From Limnanthes douglasii subsp. nivea (lineage: Eukaryota > Streptophyta > Magnoliopsida > Brassicales > Limnanthaceae), in assembly GCA_036936605.1 (NCBI GenBank), contig JAUPFV010000002.1, positions 339,142,654 through 339,206,653 of the forward strand: 64,000 nucleotides of DNA. The letters run 5' to 3'. A program made the position numbers and the translations under genes. The notes beneath the pieces were generated by a model. That model was not told the DNA's origin. It saw nothing but the letters and a program-made list of their open reading frames with translations, and ran no database searches. Positions 8,839-21,854 of the stretch are shown piece after piece. The first letter of the stretch is position 1. Each line of letters opens with the position of its first letter.

Positions 8839-11203
8839 ATATTGTATTATAATCAAAGATAATCATTTACGTGTAAAATGGCTAACGTTTCTAATCAAAG
8901 ATACCATAGAGTGTACTAGTGCAACACCATTCGAGATAATCATCGTAGTCCCAATAAAATAAATTTTACTACAGTTGTTGAGTTCCGAAATTTTCGTTGG
9001 GAATATATATTTTTATACAGGTGATAATTATATTGTCAGTCTTATTTCAAATTAATCTGTTTTTTATTATTTTAAGATAGTTTTGTTGTAGTCATAATTC
9101 TGTGGTAATAACCTTTTATAAAAATAAAATAAGACTTCTTTTGGCTTGATTCTAGTAGCATATATATATGCTGATTTGATGTCATTGTGTTGAGTCTACA
9201 TTATTTGTCAACTGTGTCTACATTATTTGGTTTTTGTTCTTGGTTATGGGCGCCCTTGTATTGGAATGCTGTTCTATTTTTTAGGCATGGTACTGATTTT
9301 CCTGAGTTGTTGTTGGGCTGATGGCTTAGGTTGGTGGAAGAACTTCGAGACAAGGTTGAGTCATAGTACCCGCTATTGAACTTAGCAATTTTTTTCGCCG
9401 GCCAGAATAATGAAAAGTTGATTGAGCAAGATGGAGGTAATACTTTTTTTTATCATTTTTTATCTTAAAGTGTTTTTCGTCCTTTTATTCTAAAACTCTA
9501 GTTGAATTTTTGTTTAACAAGACGTAACCATAATTAAATTTAAAAAATATTATTATTCATTCAAAATAAATTTAATATTTAAATAAAAAGCATGTTTGAA
9601 TTATCTAAATTACACCAAACTAATAATATATGCCATGTAATCGACCAAATGTTAATAAATAATTGTAAACATTTTGATAAAACGAAAAAAAAAATGATTT
9701 GAGACAAATAAAAGTTAAAAATCCAAAATCAATTATTACCAACTTGAAACATAAAAACAATAAACGGTAAATAAGTAATAAAACAAAATTATAATCATGA
9801 TGCAATATATATTTAAATATATAGTTTAATAGACTAACTATATACATAAATAAAAGTATTATTACCTGTAATTTATTTATTGAAGTTGTAAGATCTCATA
9901 ATTTTATTTTGCTTTCGTGATCCAGATATAAAATATGCTTAAAAATCAAAAACTTAACTAATAGGTAAAATAGCAATATTTTATCTTTTTTTTATTATTA
10001 TTATTAATATTGTATATAAACAAAATAAATAAAAAAATCAAAAAGCAAACTATATTATCACCATCTAACGTTTAAAAATTGCATAATACCAATAAATATT
10101 TGAACAATTGCATATTACTAATAAATATATGAACATTATGTACCTTCTTCTATTTTTGTGAACCAATTTTTTTGTTATTTCTATTTCAAAATATCCATAC
10201 TTTAGAAACTATAGTACTAATAAAAAAAATCTAAAAATAACATCGATTTTGTTTTTTAAGACGAACCAAACTAGATGTATTGATGATAAAGATGCGAGAC
10301 CAATGATATTGGGTCTGATGGGAAACAAATCATAAATGAGTTTAGTTTTGTTCATCTTCGAAAAAAAATGTACAGTCTCGTATGATTTATTATGTTTCCT
10401 CTCCCATGATATAATAATGGCTGGTCTTTCAATTTTATTATGTTTGATATCGCCTGATTTATTATGCATGGTGTCGTAAGTTTGTTCTGTTTGGCCTCGC
10501 ATGATTTATTATGTAAGGTATCTCACATGTTATTATGTGGTATCGCATGTTTTTTTTATGTGTAATCCCGCATGTTTTTTTTATGTCCGGTGTCGCATGT
10601 TTGGTTATCTGTCTCCATGCTTGGTTATGCCTAGTCTCTCATTTAATTCACAAAAAACAAATTACAAAATATAATCAATAAATGTAGTTTTGGTCTTCTT
10701 AAAAAGAACAAAGACGACTATACTTTCAAAAAAATTTCCGGCCCCAATTTGAAATATGAATCTTTAGAAAAAGACTTTGGTCAAAAAATAAAAAATAGTT
10801 ACATAACTGATAGTGAAACATGAATGTTTAAAATAACATCAAAAAAATTGACACAAGATAAAATTTATTCTTTGAAAAATACATAATAAATTTTGATTAA
10901 AAAGTTTCTAGACAATAGATAAACTAAGATTTGGTTTTGAATAATCTTAGAAACTTTTCTCATTAAAATATCTACAATTACGAAAATTAACAAATCTTTT
11001 ACCTTTATTATATTATATCAATTTTTAACTAATACTACACAAATTCACCACCATTTCAAGACCCACCTAAAATACCCTAAAAATATTCCAAAACCCTAAA
11101 AATAATAATAGTCCACGAAACACAATTCCTACTCACAATTATCTTATCAAATTTCACTATCTCAATGTCTGTTCTTTGTATGTCTGCTTCAATACAACCA
11201 AAT
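8398..11203 (+). repeat. 2.8-kb segmental duplication, copy B
   Basis: It is collinear with 1-2826 from the first base of the window to CAACCAAAT. After 11203 the sequence continues with GAATAAAACAAAAAGC, which has no counterpart in copy A. There the copia element begins at the same point. Confidence 0.95.
10228..10735. mobile_element. Array-bearing foldback-like element (instance 1, copy B)
   Basis: This is the duplicate of 1830-2360. The inverted arms are at about 10228-10287 and 10676-10735, and the TCTCGCAT array is at about 10374-10640. Small length differences between the two arrays (for example runs of T and one shortened unit) show independent drift since duplication. Confidence 0.55.
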
Positions 11204-14200
11204 GAATAAAACAAAAAGCAATTAAAAACTGTGTTTTGTATGAACATAACAAAAAGTGTTGACTTCCAAACTAAGTTTGTCAAACCAAAGAAAGAGCAGT
11301 AGGAGTAGTAAAATAATGGTATTAAATCACGGACGAAGACAGGAAGCCGATTCACACGTGGAGTATTGTGATTGCACAATCTTCTAAAAGGACCTTTTAT
11401 CAAAGTCTTTAAAGATTTCTTTTGGTGGCATATCGCAGATTCACAGCACATACCACTCCACGAGGTCACCAAAAAAAGAAGGCAAGAGAAGACTTACGTT
11501 ACGACGTCGTGGTCTATCACAATGTCTATGTCTTCTCAAAACTACACCTACTATTACTCCTACTTCTAGTTCTTTTACAGAAATTATAAATTGTAGTGAG
11601 TCTATGGTTATGGTCCTATGAAAATAGCCGTCTCCATATTTTTCCCAAATTTAAAAGGGCACTAAAGATAATTTTTATTCTTGTTTGACGAGAGTTTTTT
11701 AATCGACAGCGAAGCTTATCCGTCGGATGAAAATGTTTCATTCAACGGTTGAGAATAGTTCACCTGACCGGGACTTTTTCACAGTTGAAAAAATCTCATC
11801 CAAGTGTGAACGGATTGTAAAGCCAAAATAATAATAAAATTAAATTTATTTATATTTTTTAAACCGATTAACATGGTTTGCAACCAAATTTTACCATTGT
11901 TCTTACAATAATTCTCATTTCAATTTAATGATTATTTATGAATTAGTTGAATGTCATTAATACTACAATGTTTATTTAGTACTACCAGGAATTAATTAAC
12001 TGACGATCGTCATTAATTCAACAATCATTTATTTACATTCTACGAGATAAAAGATAATGCATTCTTAAAATACATTTGCAATTTTTAATCTTAATATTAA
12101 AGTTATAAATTATGATAACAGTAGAGTAGAAAAATAATATTATTCTTATCCGGATTAGGCGACTGTTTAAAATATTTATAAAATATTATTGTTTGAAATT
12201 TGTGATATTTTATAATTAATAATATTTAAATATTTGATTGAAGTTCAATTTCGTCCGATTACTAATTATATTATAAAACTGTTTATAAATAATAGATAAT
12301 TTGAGGGGATAAATCTATTTTTAATTATTCTATATGATATACGAATCTATTAGTATGCAATTTTATTTAATTGGTTAACTTTAAATATTTTATTTATATA
12401 TAATCAACGAAATTACTAACAATTCAACTAATAATTTTATTATTAGTATTTTATTAGTTTTTATAAATTGTTGGATGGAGGATTAGTAAACTGTTTAACT
12501 AGCCAATTATATGATTTTACATTGCTTCTTAAATGTGGACTAAGCATGCGTACTTGATTTTTTGTTTATTTTACTAAAATATTTTGCCGGTAAAATATTT
12601 TTATGAAATATTATCATAATAAGTATATAATCACCGCATACAAGTTATAATCAGGTAGACTGTAGTTTGATGATGACTTAAACATTTAAGATTTTGTAGT
12701 GTAAGCAATTTAGTTTGATTTTGGTCGAGTCCCGAATTTTGATATGAAACCAATGAGCTTAATTTTATGAGACATATTTGTCTGAAAATGCCAACATTTA
12801 AATAGAAGCATTGGTGTGCATGAGAGCCCCTAACTTGAGACTGATTTAATATGTATGGATTGAAGGAGCTCGATAGTCGGCCTACAAACTTGATCATCAG
12901 TACCATTCAACTTTGACTTCTTTGGAATCGAGGTCACTCGTGTTATGACATATATCAACCTCAAATTAGGCTTGTAAAGGCTCATTATTGTTATTGGTAT
13001 TAGCTTTATGTGTGCAAGTGATTAGACTTCAATAGTCACCGTCTTGCACATTGTACTAATAAATATGAAAAAAATTGAACAGTCAGACATTACCGTATAA
13101 GTAACAACTTAAGAGCTTAATTTATTCTTTTCAAGCAAATTATAAGAGAGAAATAGAGCTTTAAATTATTTAGCAACTATAACCAATGTGGAAATCTTTT
13201 TGGCTACCGTCAGTCTACTATGCACCACTATCGAGACCGTTGTTGAGTTTACCGATGAAAACCGACTATATGCGAGTCTATCGATAGTTAGCCAAAGTAA
13301 TTATTTTTTCTCTCATGTCAGCTATCAAACTTTTACGTATGAGCCCTTCTAGACCTCATAACAACTCAGGTAAACCTCTAACATTTTAGTTGCTTTGTAT
13401 TTATAAAGTTATAAATTGGTGCATATGATGAAGACTCTGTAAAAGAGAATCAAACAGAAATAATATTAGACATTTTGACAGAGACTTAACTTTATTACTC
13501 TTCCATCTGGATGATGAGGGTGGATATACCTTGTAACATGTTCATAAACCAACTGATGCTAGAAAATTTGAGAAAGTTCCAAATATCATTAATAGTATAT
13601 CTAAAAGTCAAACTCATCATGGTCTAACTCTTAAAGGCAACACGTTCCATGATGAAGATCCAACTTCTGAAATCAGTCATTTTTGTGCAGCAAATATAAG
13701 CGAAAGGCCTTAGCTAGTAATATCTCATGACGATATAAATTAACCATGTTTGGATTTTAATTTGAATAATGTATAAAACTTGTGAATCTTTAAACATCCT
13801 CTTACAACTTCATCATTTAGATGTAACATTTATATCTTATTTAAATTTTAATATTACAATGTAATCCACTTTGTTAAAAACTATAAAATATTTTTTTTGT
13901 AAAACATTATAACGATAATGGCCCATCAAAGAGTCCAAAAAGGTAAATAGTTTTTGAAGCCGATATTGATAAGGATAAGTCTGTCACTATCACAACCATC
14001 TGTGAAAATATCAGCTGAGCTCTTAGAGTTAATTGATTAATGTCCACTATTTATATCCATATCCCAACTTTATATCCATATTTTAGCTTAAGTGTGATAT
14101 TTATGACACACTAAATATTTGGATTCTCATTCTTGAATATATATTATAGTCTCGGGTGCATCCGAAGAGCTAGTGCTTTGTATTGATATTCTCGACTATA

Positions 14201-15250
14201 GAGTTCGACTATGCTTTCTCCTATGCTTGTATCCTTGACCCAAACTAGATAACTTTGAATACCTAGAATACTGTCATATACACTTTCATAGCCTTAAGAT
14301 TGGCTGACATTCTGTTTAAGATGGAAGAGCTCGTGGTAATCTCCCGATAGCATAATTTTTTTATACTATATTATTGTTCAAAATCATCATCAACTAGTAC
14401 ATAATTTTCAACAATCAAACAAATACTAAAAAATAAATTTATTTTTGTAAGGAGGTCATGAAATCTCGATTGCATGTGAGGTTTACATATAACATGAAGT
14501 GTCTGTTAAGATGAAAGTATGAAACTATCTTCTTCAATAAAAAGAAATTTTACTACCTTAAATTTTTTATTTCAACTATTATATTAATTTTGTGGTTAAC
14601 TATAGCTTTAACTTGTCATTTACAAACGTTTCTCTATATTATAAAGTTTGGTAAGTTTCGTTCTCTTAACAAGTACAAATAAGATGAAATATTTAACAAT
14701 CTCATGATATTTATGGTAAAACTTTGATGCAAGAAGTTCTATTTTTTATTTAACCTGGAAAATGTATTTAAATTAGACTTATGGTCGATAGATAACCAAA
14801 AGTCAAACCCAAAATGGAACTCAAAAATTCATATGATAAAGGAGGAGTATTGTGCTTAATTATTTAATGTTATGTCTAACCTTTGTCTGAATTGTGCCCA
14901 TGAGCAAGAACTAGGTGTGCCACCATATGCTGAAAGAGATCGGGGTCACTCTTTTGTCGAATCAAGTTAAGCTGGGGATTTGGGAATAAATAAGGTGAAG
15001 AGGAAGAGAAAGAGAAAGACACGGATGCTATCATCAGGGTTAAACATTCTGCCAGTAATGATGATATTGTTTGGGGTTAGTTCACTCGACAGAGGCCGCT
15101 AATTTTAGGGCCTCGACAAAGATTATAAGATCATCAAAAAATGGTCTTATATAGTCTTTCTTGCTAGTCATGGAACTCCCTGGGCTAGGCCTTTGAGTGT
15201 GCAAAATCTAGGTTATATTGTAGCAAGATATGAGCAAGAAACTAAGAGGC
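11204..15250. other. Non-coding AT-rich region
   Basis: No credible gene is seen. The first 370 bases are less AT-rich and hold a G-box-like CACGTGG (about 11355), an ACGACGTCGT motif (about 11507) and a 15-codon ATG frame (MSMSSQNYTY..., 11521). They could be an abandoned promoter and 5' end, but nothing follows in frame. From about 14880 the sequence may include the 3' untranslated region or LTR of the gypsy element to the right; I could not find its LTR. Confidence 0.4.
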
Positions 15251-15253
15251 TTT

Positions 15254-15620
15254 CTAGTGCTCCAACATATGAAAGATTATTTGATACCCATGTGTGGTAG
15301 GTTTTATTTGACTTCTTATTAATGTATGAAAATGTTGAACATAATTGGTCTTAGTATGTATCTTTTCTATTACGTCTAACTTGACATTGCTTTGCTCAAT
15401 GTTACTATATTTTGAATAATTTGCAATCTGAAAAGAAATAAATAATATGTATGTTAGAATTACCGCATCCATGCTATATACTAAGATAAATTGTATTTAC
15501 GATATGACAAAGGATATCCTGCAAGAAGTCATGCCACTTACCAGTCGAGGCTTCTAAGGTTTTATGCAGTATTTGCAAATCCTCAACAATCAAAAGGAAA
15601 AACATGAATATCTTCTTTAA
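15254..15620 (-). pseudogene. gypsy (Tat) integrase C-terminus
   Basis: Two adjacent minus-strand frames match the end of a Tat integrase. LEASTGKWHDFLQDILCHIV corresponds to the segment before the AYRTT motif. Next comes DAVILTYILFISFQIANYS, then LDVIEKI, corresponding to the EAVIP...F...LD.IEE region. A short break separates the two frames near 15474. The catalytic D,D and E positions are not recognisable. Confidence 0.7.
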
Positions 15621-15879
15621 GGTCACTATTAGTTTGTGTATTACATTGTCAATGTCATATATATTAACCATCTATTTAGAGTCACAAGCTAGAGCAAACT
15701 AATAATAATTTTCTAATATAAATATTCTTAACAATGTTTTATGCCCATAATGAGTTGAGTCTGCACCATTGTGGATTCATCCAATAAAAATTATGGCTCA
15801 TCAGGACATGCGAATCGGATAAGAGGTCTAGAAATAGTTTGGTGATACATTTTAATTCAAAGTAAAATAAATATACCAG

Positions 15880-16270
15880 ACTTTATCTTAAATCTACAAG
15901 CTTCGACTTTATTACTTGGTAAGGTCCTCAATAAAAGATGTCTCGGATTGGCGTTCACCAATCTAATTTGACCTCAATGGCATTAACAATAGTCATATTT
16001 TCACTTAAAATCTGGGCTATATTTTGTGTCAGTGATCTATCTTTTAATGATATCCAAGAGGTTGCATCAAGTTAGCGAAGCCAAAAAATCTATGAATGAG
16101 TTTTGGGCTCAATGCACTTGTTCAAAATGAATCATTTCAAAAATATTTTCTAGCTTCTTCGATAACCTTAAGTATTGTATGAGATTTTCCTTATGTTCTT
16201 CAGATTGTCCAATAGTATAATTTAACACAAACTAAGAATTTTGATTAACTTCATCATTATGGCCTTACAA
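15880..16270 (-). pseudogene. gypsy (Tat) RNase H to integrase linker
   Basis: The minus strand reads NAIEVKLDW followed by TPIRDI, matching the VE....DW.TPI.DYL motif that joins Tat RNase H to integrase. Upstream is a stop-broken run that aligns with the end of RNase H (the ADALA.LAS region). Recognition rests on position and a few residues. Confidence 0.55.
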
Positions 16271-16599
16271 ACCCAAGCTAGTGTAATTTTGATGATAATT
16301 TCTTCATATTTAGTCTTGTAATTGGAATCTTGGAAGATAAATCGTATAACTTGAGGAGTAGTCTCTCTTGGAGAGATACCAGTTTGATACCAGTTCCACA
16401 ACTTAAAGCATTTAACCCACTATTTGTTTGAATTATCCACTCTTGAGGTAGACTCATTATAAGTAGAATAGTGTATCTTAGTATAAAACTTGGTTAACAA
16501 ATCTGCCAAGACCTAAACTTTATTTATTCATTGACTAATAAAATATATCAAAGTATCCTAGTTATACTCATCAACGAGTAAACCTTCCAGAAATATGAG

Positions 16600-17070
16600 G
16601 ATTCTATAATACACTCCAAAGTGGGAAGGAAGTTTGAACAATAATGAAATGATTCTGAAAACAAATTATGGTCTTTCTAGCTACCACCACCGAAGCAATT
16701 GCTAGGTTTTATAGGTGAATGTACCTTATCTATGTAACTATGAGGCTTTTGCTCACATAATAAATCGACTTTGAATTTATTTTTATCCAACATTTCATTC
16801 AATCTGAAGCATATATATATATATGTATGTATCATTTCACCTAGTAAGGGATTTAAGAGAACTTCTAGAGAAGACAATTAATCATTGAAGGACAATAGTT
16901 TGTTGTTGGTATCGAATTTACCAAGTGATCAATCCTAGAGACTTGGAAGGGATATTCAGGACCAACCTTATTCAAATTATTAAAGTTCACAAAAATTCTC
17001 TATTTTTCAATCCTTTTCCCCACGAGATGCAGGTCGGTAGTCCATAATAGATAACCAGATTAACGGATAC
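16600..17070 (-). pseudogene. gypsy (Tat) reverse transcriptase N-terminal part
   Basis: The minus strand at about 16890-17050 gives RIFVNFNNLNKVGPE then FQVSRIDHLVNSI. This is a mutated version of the Tat RT signature (VDF.DLNKACPKDSFPLPRID.LVD). Downstream RT is too mutated to follow, and the catalytic YVDD box was not found. Confidence 0.75.
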
Positions 17071-17329
17071 GTTTTCCTAAGAAAATAACCGACCAAACTT
17101 GTTCACGTTTGCATATTTCTTCCTAATATAAAAAATATATCTCATTTTTTATATGATTGGTCAATTTTTCAGGTTGAAATAAAGATTATAGAAAATTATA
17201 TAAGATAACACCCTTGCTATGTAGTCGGACTTTTGAACAAAAAATAAATAAATTATTAGTCAAAAAGACAATAAGGCAACTCAAGAAATACCTGAAGAAG
17301 TTATTGTAATCTTCAAGCATTTCCCATTA

Positions 17330-17940
17330 GCAAGCTAAAAAACTTATGTATCATCATCAGGTATTACTATTAAGGTCGGGCCCTCACGAGGGATATCAAT
17401 TCCTTGAACTTCAAATGAGACCCCTTCTAAGTACTATTTATGTATATATGAAAAAAAGAAGGAGAAAGAGGGATCATATAACATTCATGACTAACCTTCT
17501 AATTTCATTTGACAAATCCAATCTTGTTCTTCAATATATACCAAAAATATTGGTGCATCGTAGAGATGATATCATGCATATTTTTAAGTCACGGTCATCC
17601 TAAAATATCATTGTAAGAAGACGATGAATCTACCTCCATAAACAAAATACGTACATTCATCTTAAAACCTCCCATGCCCAAAGAATTCGATCATTAACTC
17701 GTCACACAAAAGGGAATCGTTACTTGTACACCTAATCATTGTCATTTGAAACTTTCGAAGAGTAAGGGTTTATAAATTTTATTAAGTGATTTTTAATAAT
17801 ATATTCACCGAAATGCATTTATCAACAAAAACTTTTTTATTTCAGTCATTGTAATACACACAATTGTAATAACATCATATTTTTTAGGGTCGTCTACCCC
17901 TCGAAGATCACCGTTATTAAATATAATTCAAGGTTAAAAG
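17330..17940 (-). pseudogene. gypsy (Tat) protease and linker
   Basis: The minus strand carries stretches equivalent to DPLVI, then a GF...I.V.......VT region. Strongest is FMEVDSSSSYNDILG (about 17595-17640), matching the Tat motif VVD..SSYNAILGRPTL. SHECYMIPLS (about 17460-17490) matches the ARECY region. The catalytic DxGSS triad is lost to mutation. Confidence 0.7.
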
Positions 17941-17999
17941 TTTTATATAGATGTAAAGAAGTTTAGCCTTAAAACTAAAAGTTAATATCATAAACATCT

Positions 18000-19600
18000 T
18001 TGTTATTAAGGTCTTAGTGACTCCCGATATAGAGTTTCTGCCAACTTGTTCTAGCAATATTATGGTTAGAATCGGGACCCCAGTTAGTCTTTAGATTTTT
18101 TGTCCAAACCTGTCCAGAATAACCAACGTGTGTTTCTACTTTTAGGCTCAACTCTGACCTTTGTTAGACCCCCGATAGCTCGAATTTTGACAAAATCAAT
18201 GAGTTTTCCATATTTATTAAAGGTTTAGATATCTTTCATTATAAGCATGTAATATCTTGTTCTATGTCTGACACCGTTATGATACTTAAAAAACTTGATT
18301 TTTTGTGGTTTGATCATAGGTAAAGGATTTCAGTTACCATAGATAGTCATTATAATCTCGATTAACTAAATATAGTTACATCCTCGAATTTGGTTACTTT
18401 TGCGGTCTACTCGACCTTGTCTTAAAAAGTCTATTTGCCCGGGACTCTAAGGATTTGGTTTGGTATGTGTTTGAGTCATATTCACTTGTGTGACCGGAAA
18501 AAGGTGATATTATTTCAGAATAAGAGCCAAAGTTAGATGGTGGGGTACCACTATGAATAGTGTAGTAAAGATCAGACGAGTAAGATGCTGCTGATTTGGC
18601 ATGACTCCTAGATAGATTATCATGTCTTTCGTAACATGTGATTTCACTTAAGCTAATACGGCATTTATAGTCAAAGTTTTCTTTTTCATTATATATTCAG
18701 CTAGCAAGCCCGACATAATCCTTTACCGATATGAAGAGCATGCCATGACTTCATGACAATATTTAAGGTTGTTGATTGCCTCGAACAAACGTTTTTATAA
18801 TCCCCTGGAGTCTAATTACATTTTTTTTTCTTACAATACATAATGTAATCAACGTCACCCTTGATTATTTTTATTCCAATAAATTGATCTATGAGCAAAG
18901 ATTACAACACTTCTAAGCTTCAGATTGTTCCAAAGGGTAGCTAATTAGACCAAGTCAAAACACTTTCTATAAAAAATCATAGAGAAAGCTTGGCGAAATA
19001 GTCGATCATCTTAGTCGAAACTAAGAATCTTATTTCTAAACTAGTCAATGTGATGTACTAGATCCCTTGACATGTCATACTTATCCATTTTATATTGATT
19101 AAAATTAAGAGATAAATCCTTATATTAGAACTTCATGAGAAATAAAAAAGTGTGATAAATTGTATCTTTAAAGGTAAAAAATGAAACTCAATGGCATCAT
19201 GTCACCCGATATATTCATTAGATCCTTGAAATATCTCAAGACGAGGTTAGTAAGGATTTGGAATGTAAGGATTCATAAAAATATAGGCATAGCAAATAGA
19301 TTCAGTTAGAACTACCAATTCCCAAAATTGATCCATATTCTGATTCATAATTGGACGAGGATGTTGCATTAGATACTGCACTAGTTGAGAAAGAGGTTGC
19401 AAAGCTTCTTCATAATATTAAGGAGGCAAATGATGTTGGACTAACTCTAGAGGTTGATGCTGGGGCAACTCGTCTGTTGCTCGGCCTCAGTGTTGTTCTA
19501 TCACTGATATCCGCGTGAGATCCATGTCTTGATGGTGTCCACTTCTTGCTTTTCCCATATGTCAGGATTGGATTGATGGCAATGATATCTTTTTAATGTG
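18000..19600 (-). pseudogene. gypsy (Tat) gag region
   Basis: This interval occupies the Gag position upstream of protease. Only short, stop-interrupted similarities remain, so the identity rests mainly on collinearity with protease and RT. No complete CCHC knuckle could be read. Confidence 0.4.
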
Positions 19601-19699
19601 ACTCGGGATCCTAGGCGAGATCCATATACCCCATACTTGAAAAAATATAAAGAGAACCACTAATTCCAAAACCGACGCTCTTTTGTGTAAGTATCCTCA

Positions 19700-21387
19700 T
19701 CTTGATGAGCTCGAAATTTCCATAACAACTTTAAGACTTTATTTTGGACCTCCATAAATTCTTACTCGATGTTGCTAACCTGCGAAACCTTTGACCTCAA
19801 GCTCGAAGGTTTTAGATACATGTCATCAACCAGACCTCGATATTAGACTTGACAACATTAACATGACGAATTTCTTCGAATTGTGTTTAAAAAAAAAGAC
19901 TAAATCAAGAAGACTTTCTAATCCTTATCGGACAATTATAACTCTTATCGGTTTAGCACTCGCCGAAGACTTTCATAATTAGATCGACAAATATAAATAA
20001 CTTACCGTTTATATTAGTAATTAGAAAAAACTATTTATAAATGCAAAAAAAAACGTGCGATAATAGTGATGAAGCTCAATTATTAAAAAATAATATGTAA
20101 AAAATAAAAAAATGATTACCCCTTATTCATATAATTATTAAGACAATAACGACCTTATTAACAATGGTGATGGTAAGTAAATCTATTTAGCATATATGAC
20201 TATATGAGATAATAACATTTTATGGAATAAGAACTAAATTTAAACTAATGATTCTCTATTATTTATAAAAGTTGTCAAACTATTATATTATGAATTTTTT
20301 TTATCTAGAAACATTGATTTCATAGAACCATTAGGGTGATTAAAACAAACTTAATTGTGTTTACTTTACAAGTTTATAGCTTAACAAAATACTCCTCCAA
20401 TAGTACCTAGTAAAATTCGAAAACCTAAGTATGGATTTAGGTGGATGTAATTCAGTTTAATGAAAGAGATGGAGGAGAATCCAAGAATAGGATTGGAGAC
20501 TGTTTGAGAAGTAATAGTAGGTGTCAGGTCTATACCTTTTAAGCCTTTTCAACAAACAAACAGTAGACTTTTGGTTGTGGCACCAAACTCAAAGCACTTT
20601 CTCTTTAATGCTGCTGATGGAAACAAGCTTAAAACATGGCTTTTCTTTTTTACATTTACTATTATACTGTACTTTTATTAGCAAAAGAAAAACATTAGTA
20701 TAAATTAGGAGTAATTAATTTAATTGATAGTACAATTATTGGAACTTCAAACTATATTAGAAAACATTTGAAGTTTAGTTAACTAGTAATGAAGTACAAA
20801 AAGACTATTCATCCTCATAATTGTATTGTACTGATTGATTATCGGTTTCATTTTTATGACTAGACTACTACTGTATGTATTACTTCTCAGTTCTCACCAT
20901 TTCTTGCAACAGTTTTACCTCTATTCCCCGTACCCACAACTTACCTGCTCATCTGACCTCTTAGGTTGTATTAATATTGGGAATATTTTAACGGGTTGTT
21001 GTTTTTTTCTTTTTTCTAATTTGTATTTTTGTACAAGTTTTGAAAACATTTATATGTTTTTTTATAGATTCCAAAACTCTAGTTTATTCACTTATTTATT
21101 AAGCTATGTCGCAAAACTAAAATTTTATATATATTAAAAATATATATTTTGTTAGGGAAAGAAAACAATTTTATAATAATATTTATAAAATATATAATTA
21201 AAAAAATGTAATGATTACATTTTTTATTATCTTATATTAAATTTGTAATCTAATATATATTTTAAAATATAGTAATTAGAAATCAAAACTATTTCGATAA
21301 ATTTGAAAAAGAGGAATTTATAAAAATACGAAAACAATGAAATTTAGAATAAATTTGATGTTGGGGAAGAAAAATAATCGGAAGTAG
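19700..21387. other. AT-rich stretch without recognisable genes
   Basis: The presumed 5' LTR of the Tat element should lie in the first part but cannot be matched to a partner. Short open frames at 20521-20703 and 20835-21137 are T-rich and show no domain. I see nothing else. Confidence 0.4.
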
Positions 21388-21601
21388 TGTTGGAATTGAT
21401 TTAATTGCTTTAATTATATTATTTAATAATTAGACGTTACATCGATTAGTATTTTAGACGTTACTATTCCGGTCAATAAAAGCTATCATTTATTGACTGG
21501 AATATGAAACGCTTCTTGTAGACTGTTTAAAGCCATTTTGTGATGCAGTTTAACACACCGAGTCTTATTATCTCTCCATATTACTCTTTGATATTCTAAC
21601 A
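21388..21601 (+). repeat. copia-2 5' LTR
   Basis: The 214-bp LTR is bounded by TGTTGGAAT and ATTCTAACA, near-perfect inverted termini. It is placed immediately before the primer-binding site. No partner LTR is present in the window, so the boundaries rest on the termini and the PBS. Confidence 0.8.
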
Positions 21602-21613
21602 TGGTATTAGAGC
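21602..21613 (+). other. copia-2 primer-binding site
   Basis: TGGTATTAGAGC differs by one base from the plant initiator-methionine primer site TGGTATCAGAGC. Confidence 0.85.
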
Positions 21614-21619
21614 AATCTA

Positions 21620-21790
21620 TACGTGTATGAGTGAAACACAAAAATGATGAGGTATGTGTGTCTGAGTGAAACACAGAAAGAGTGAGGTATGTGTGTATGA
21701 GTGAAACACAGAAAGAGTGAGGTATGTGTGTTTGAGTGAAACACAGAAAAAATGAGGTATGTGTGTTTGATTAAAACAAGAGTGTTTGAG
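21620..21790 (+). repeat. 35-bp tandem repeat in the copia-2 leader
   Basis: GGTATGTGTG recurs at 21651, 21686, 21721 and 21756, an exact 35-bp period, with units containing GAGTGAAACACAGAAAGAGT. A fifth, partial unit starts near 21620. The array lies between the primer-binding site and the gag ATG, where the packaging signal of an LTR element would be. Confidence 0.9.
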
Positions 21791-21854
21791 TTAAGAAAGA
21801 GTGAGGAAAGTAACAAGAGTGTTTTGAGTAAAAAAAGTGAAAAGTGTGAAAAAA

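Larger units (their letters stand above)
15250..19700 (-). mobile_element. Degenerate Ty3-gypsy retrotransposon, Tat-like (minus strand)
   Basis: Reading right to left, weak but ordered matches to Tat-type Gag, protease, RT, the RNase H-integrase linker and the integrase C-terminus are visible, each full of stops and frameshifts. The order and spacing are those of a gypsy element, but the integrase core is lost. The LTRs could not be delimited. A possible relic of the TTGGCGCCGTCTGTGGGAAC junction lies near 19655-19680 (very weak). Most substitutions are consistent with C-to-T decay, as in old methylated elements. Confidence 0.75.

Noticed and set aside
11077..11472. 131-codon minus-strand frame
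   Set aside because: It spans the end of the duplicated block and unique sequence, lacks domain similarity, and is hydrophobic in the way AT-rich DNA usually translates.
11372..11569. Plus-strand frame ending MSMSSQNYTYYYSYF
   Set aside because: Upstream of the internal ATG it starts without an ATG, and the ATG-initiated part has 15 codons. It is noted only as a possible abandoned 5' end.
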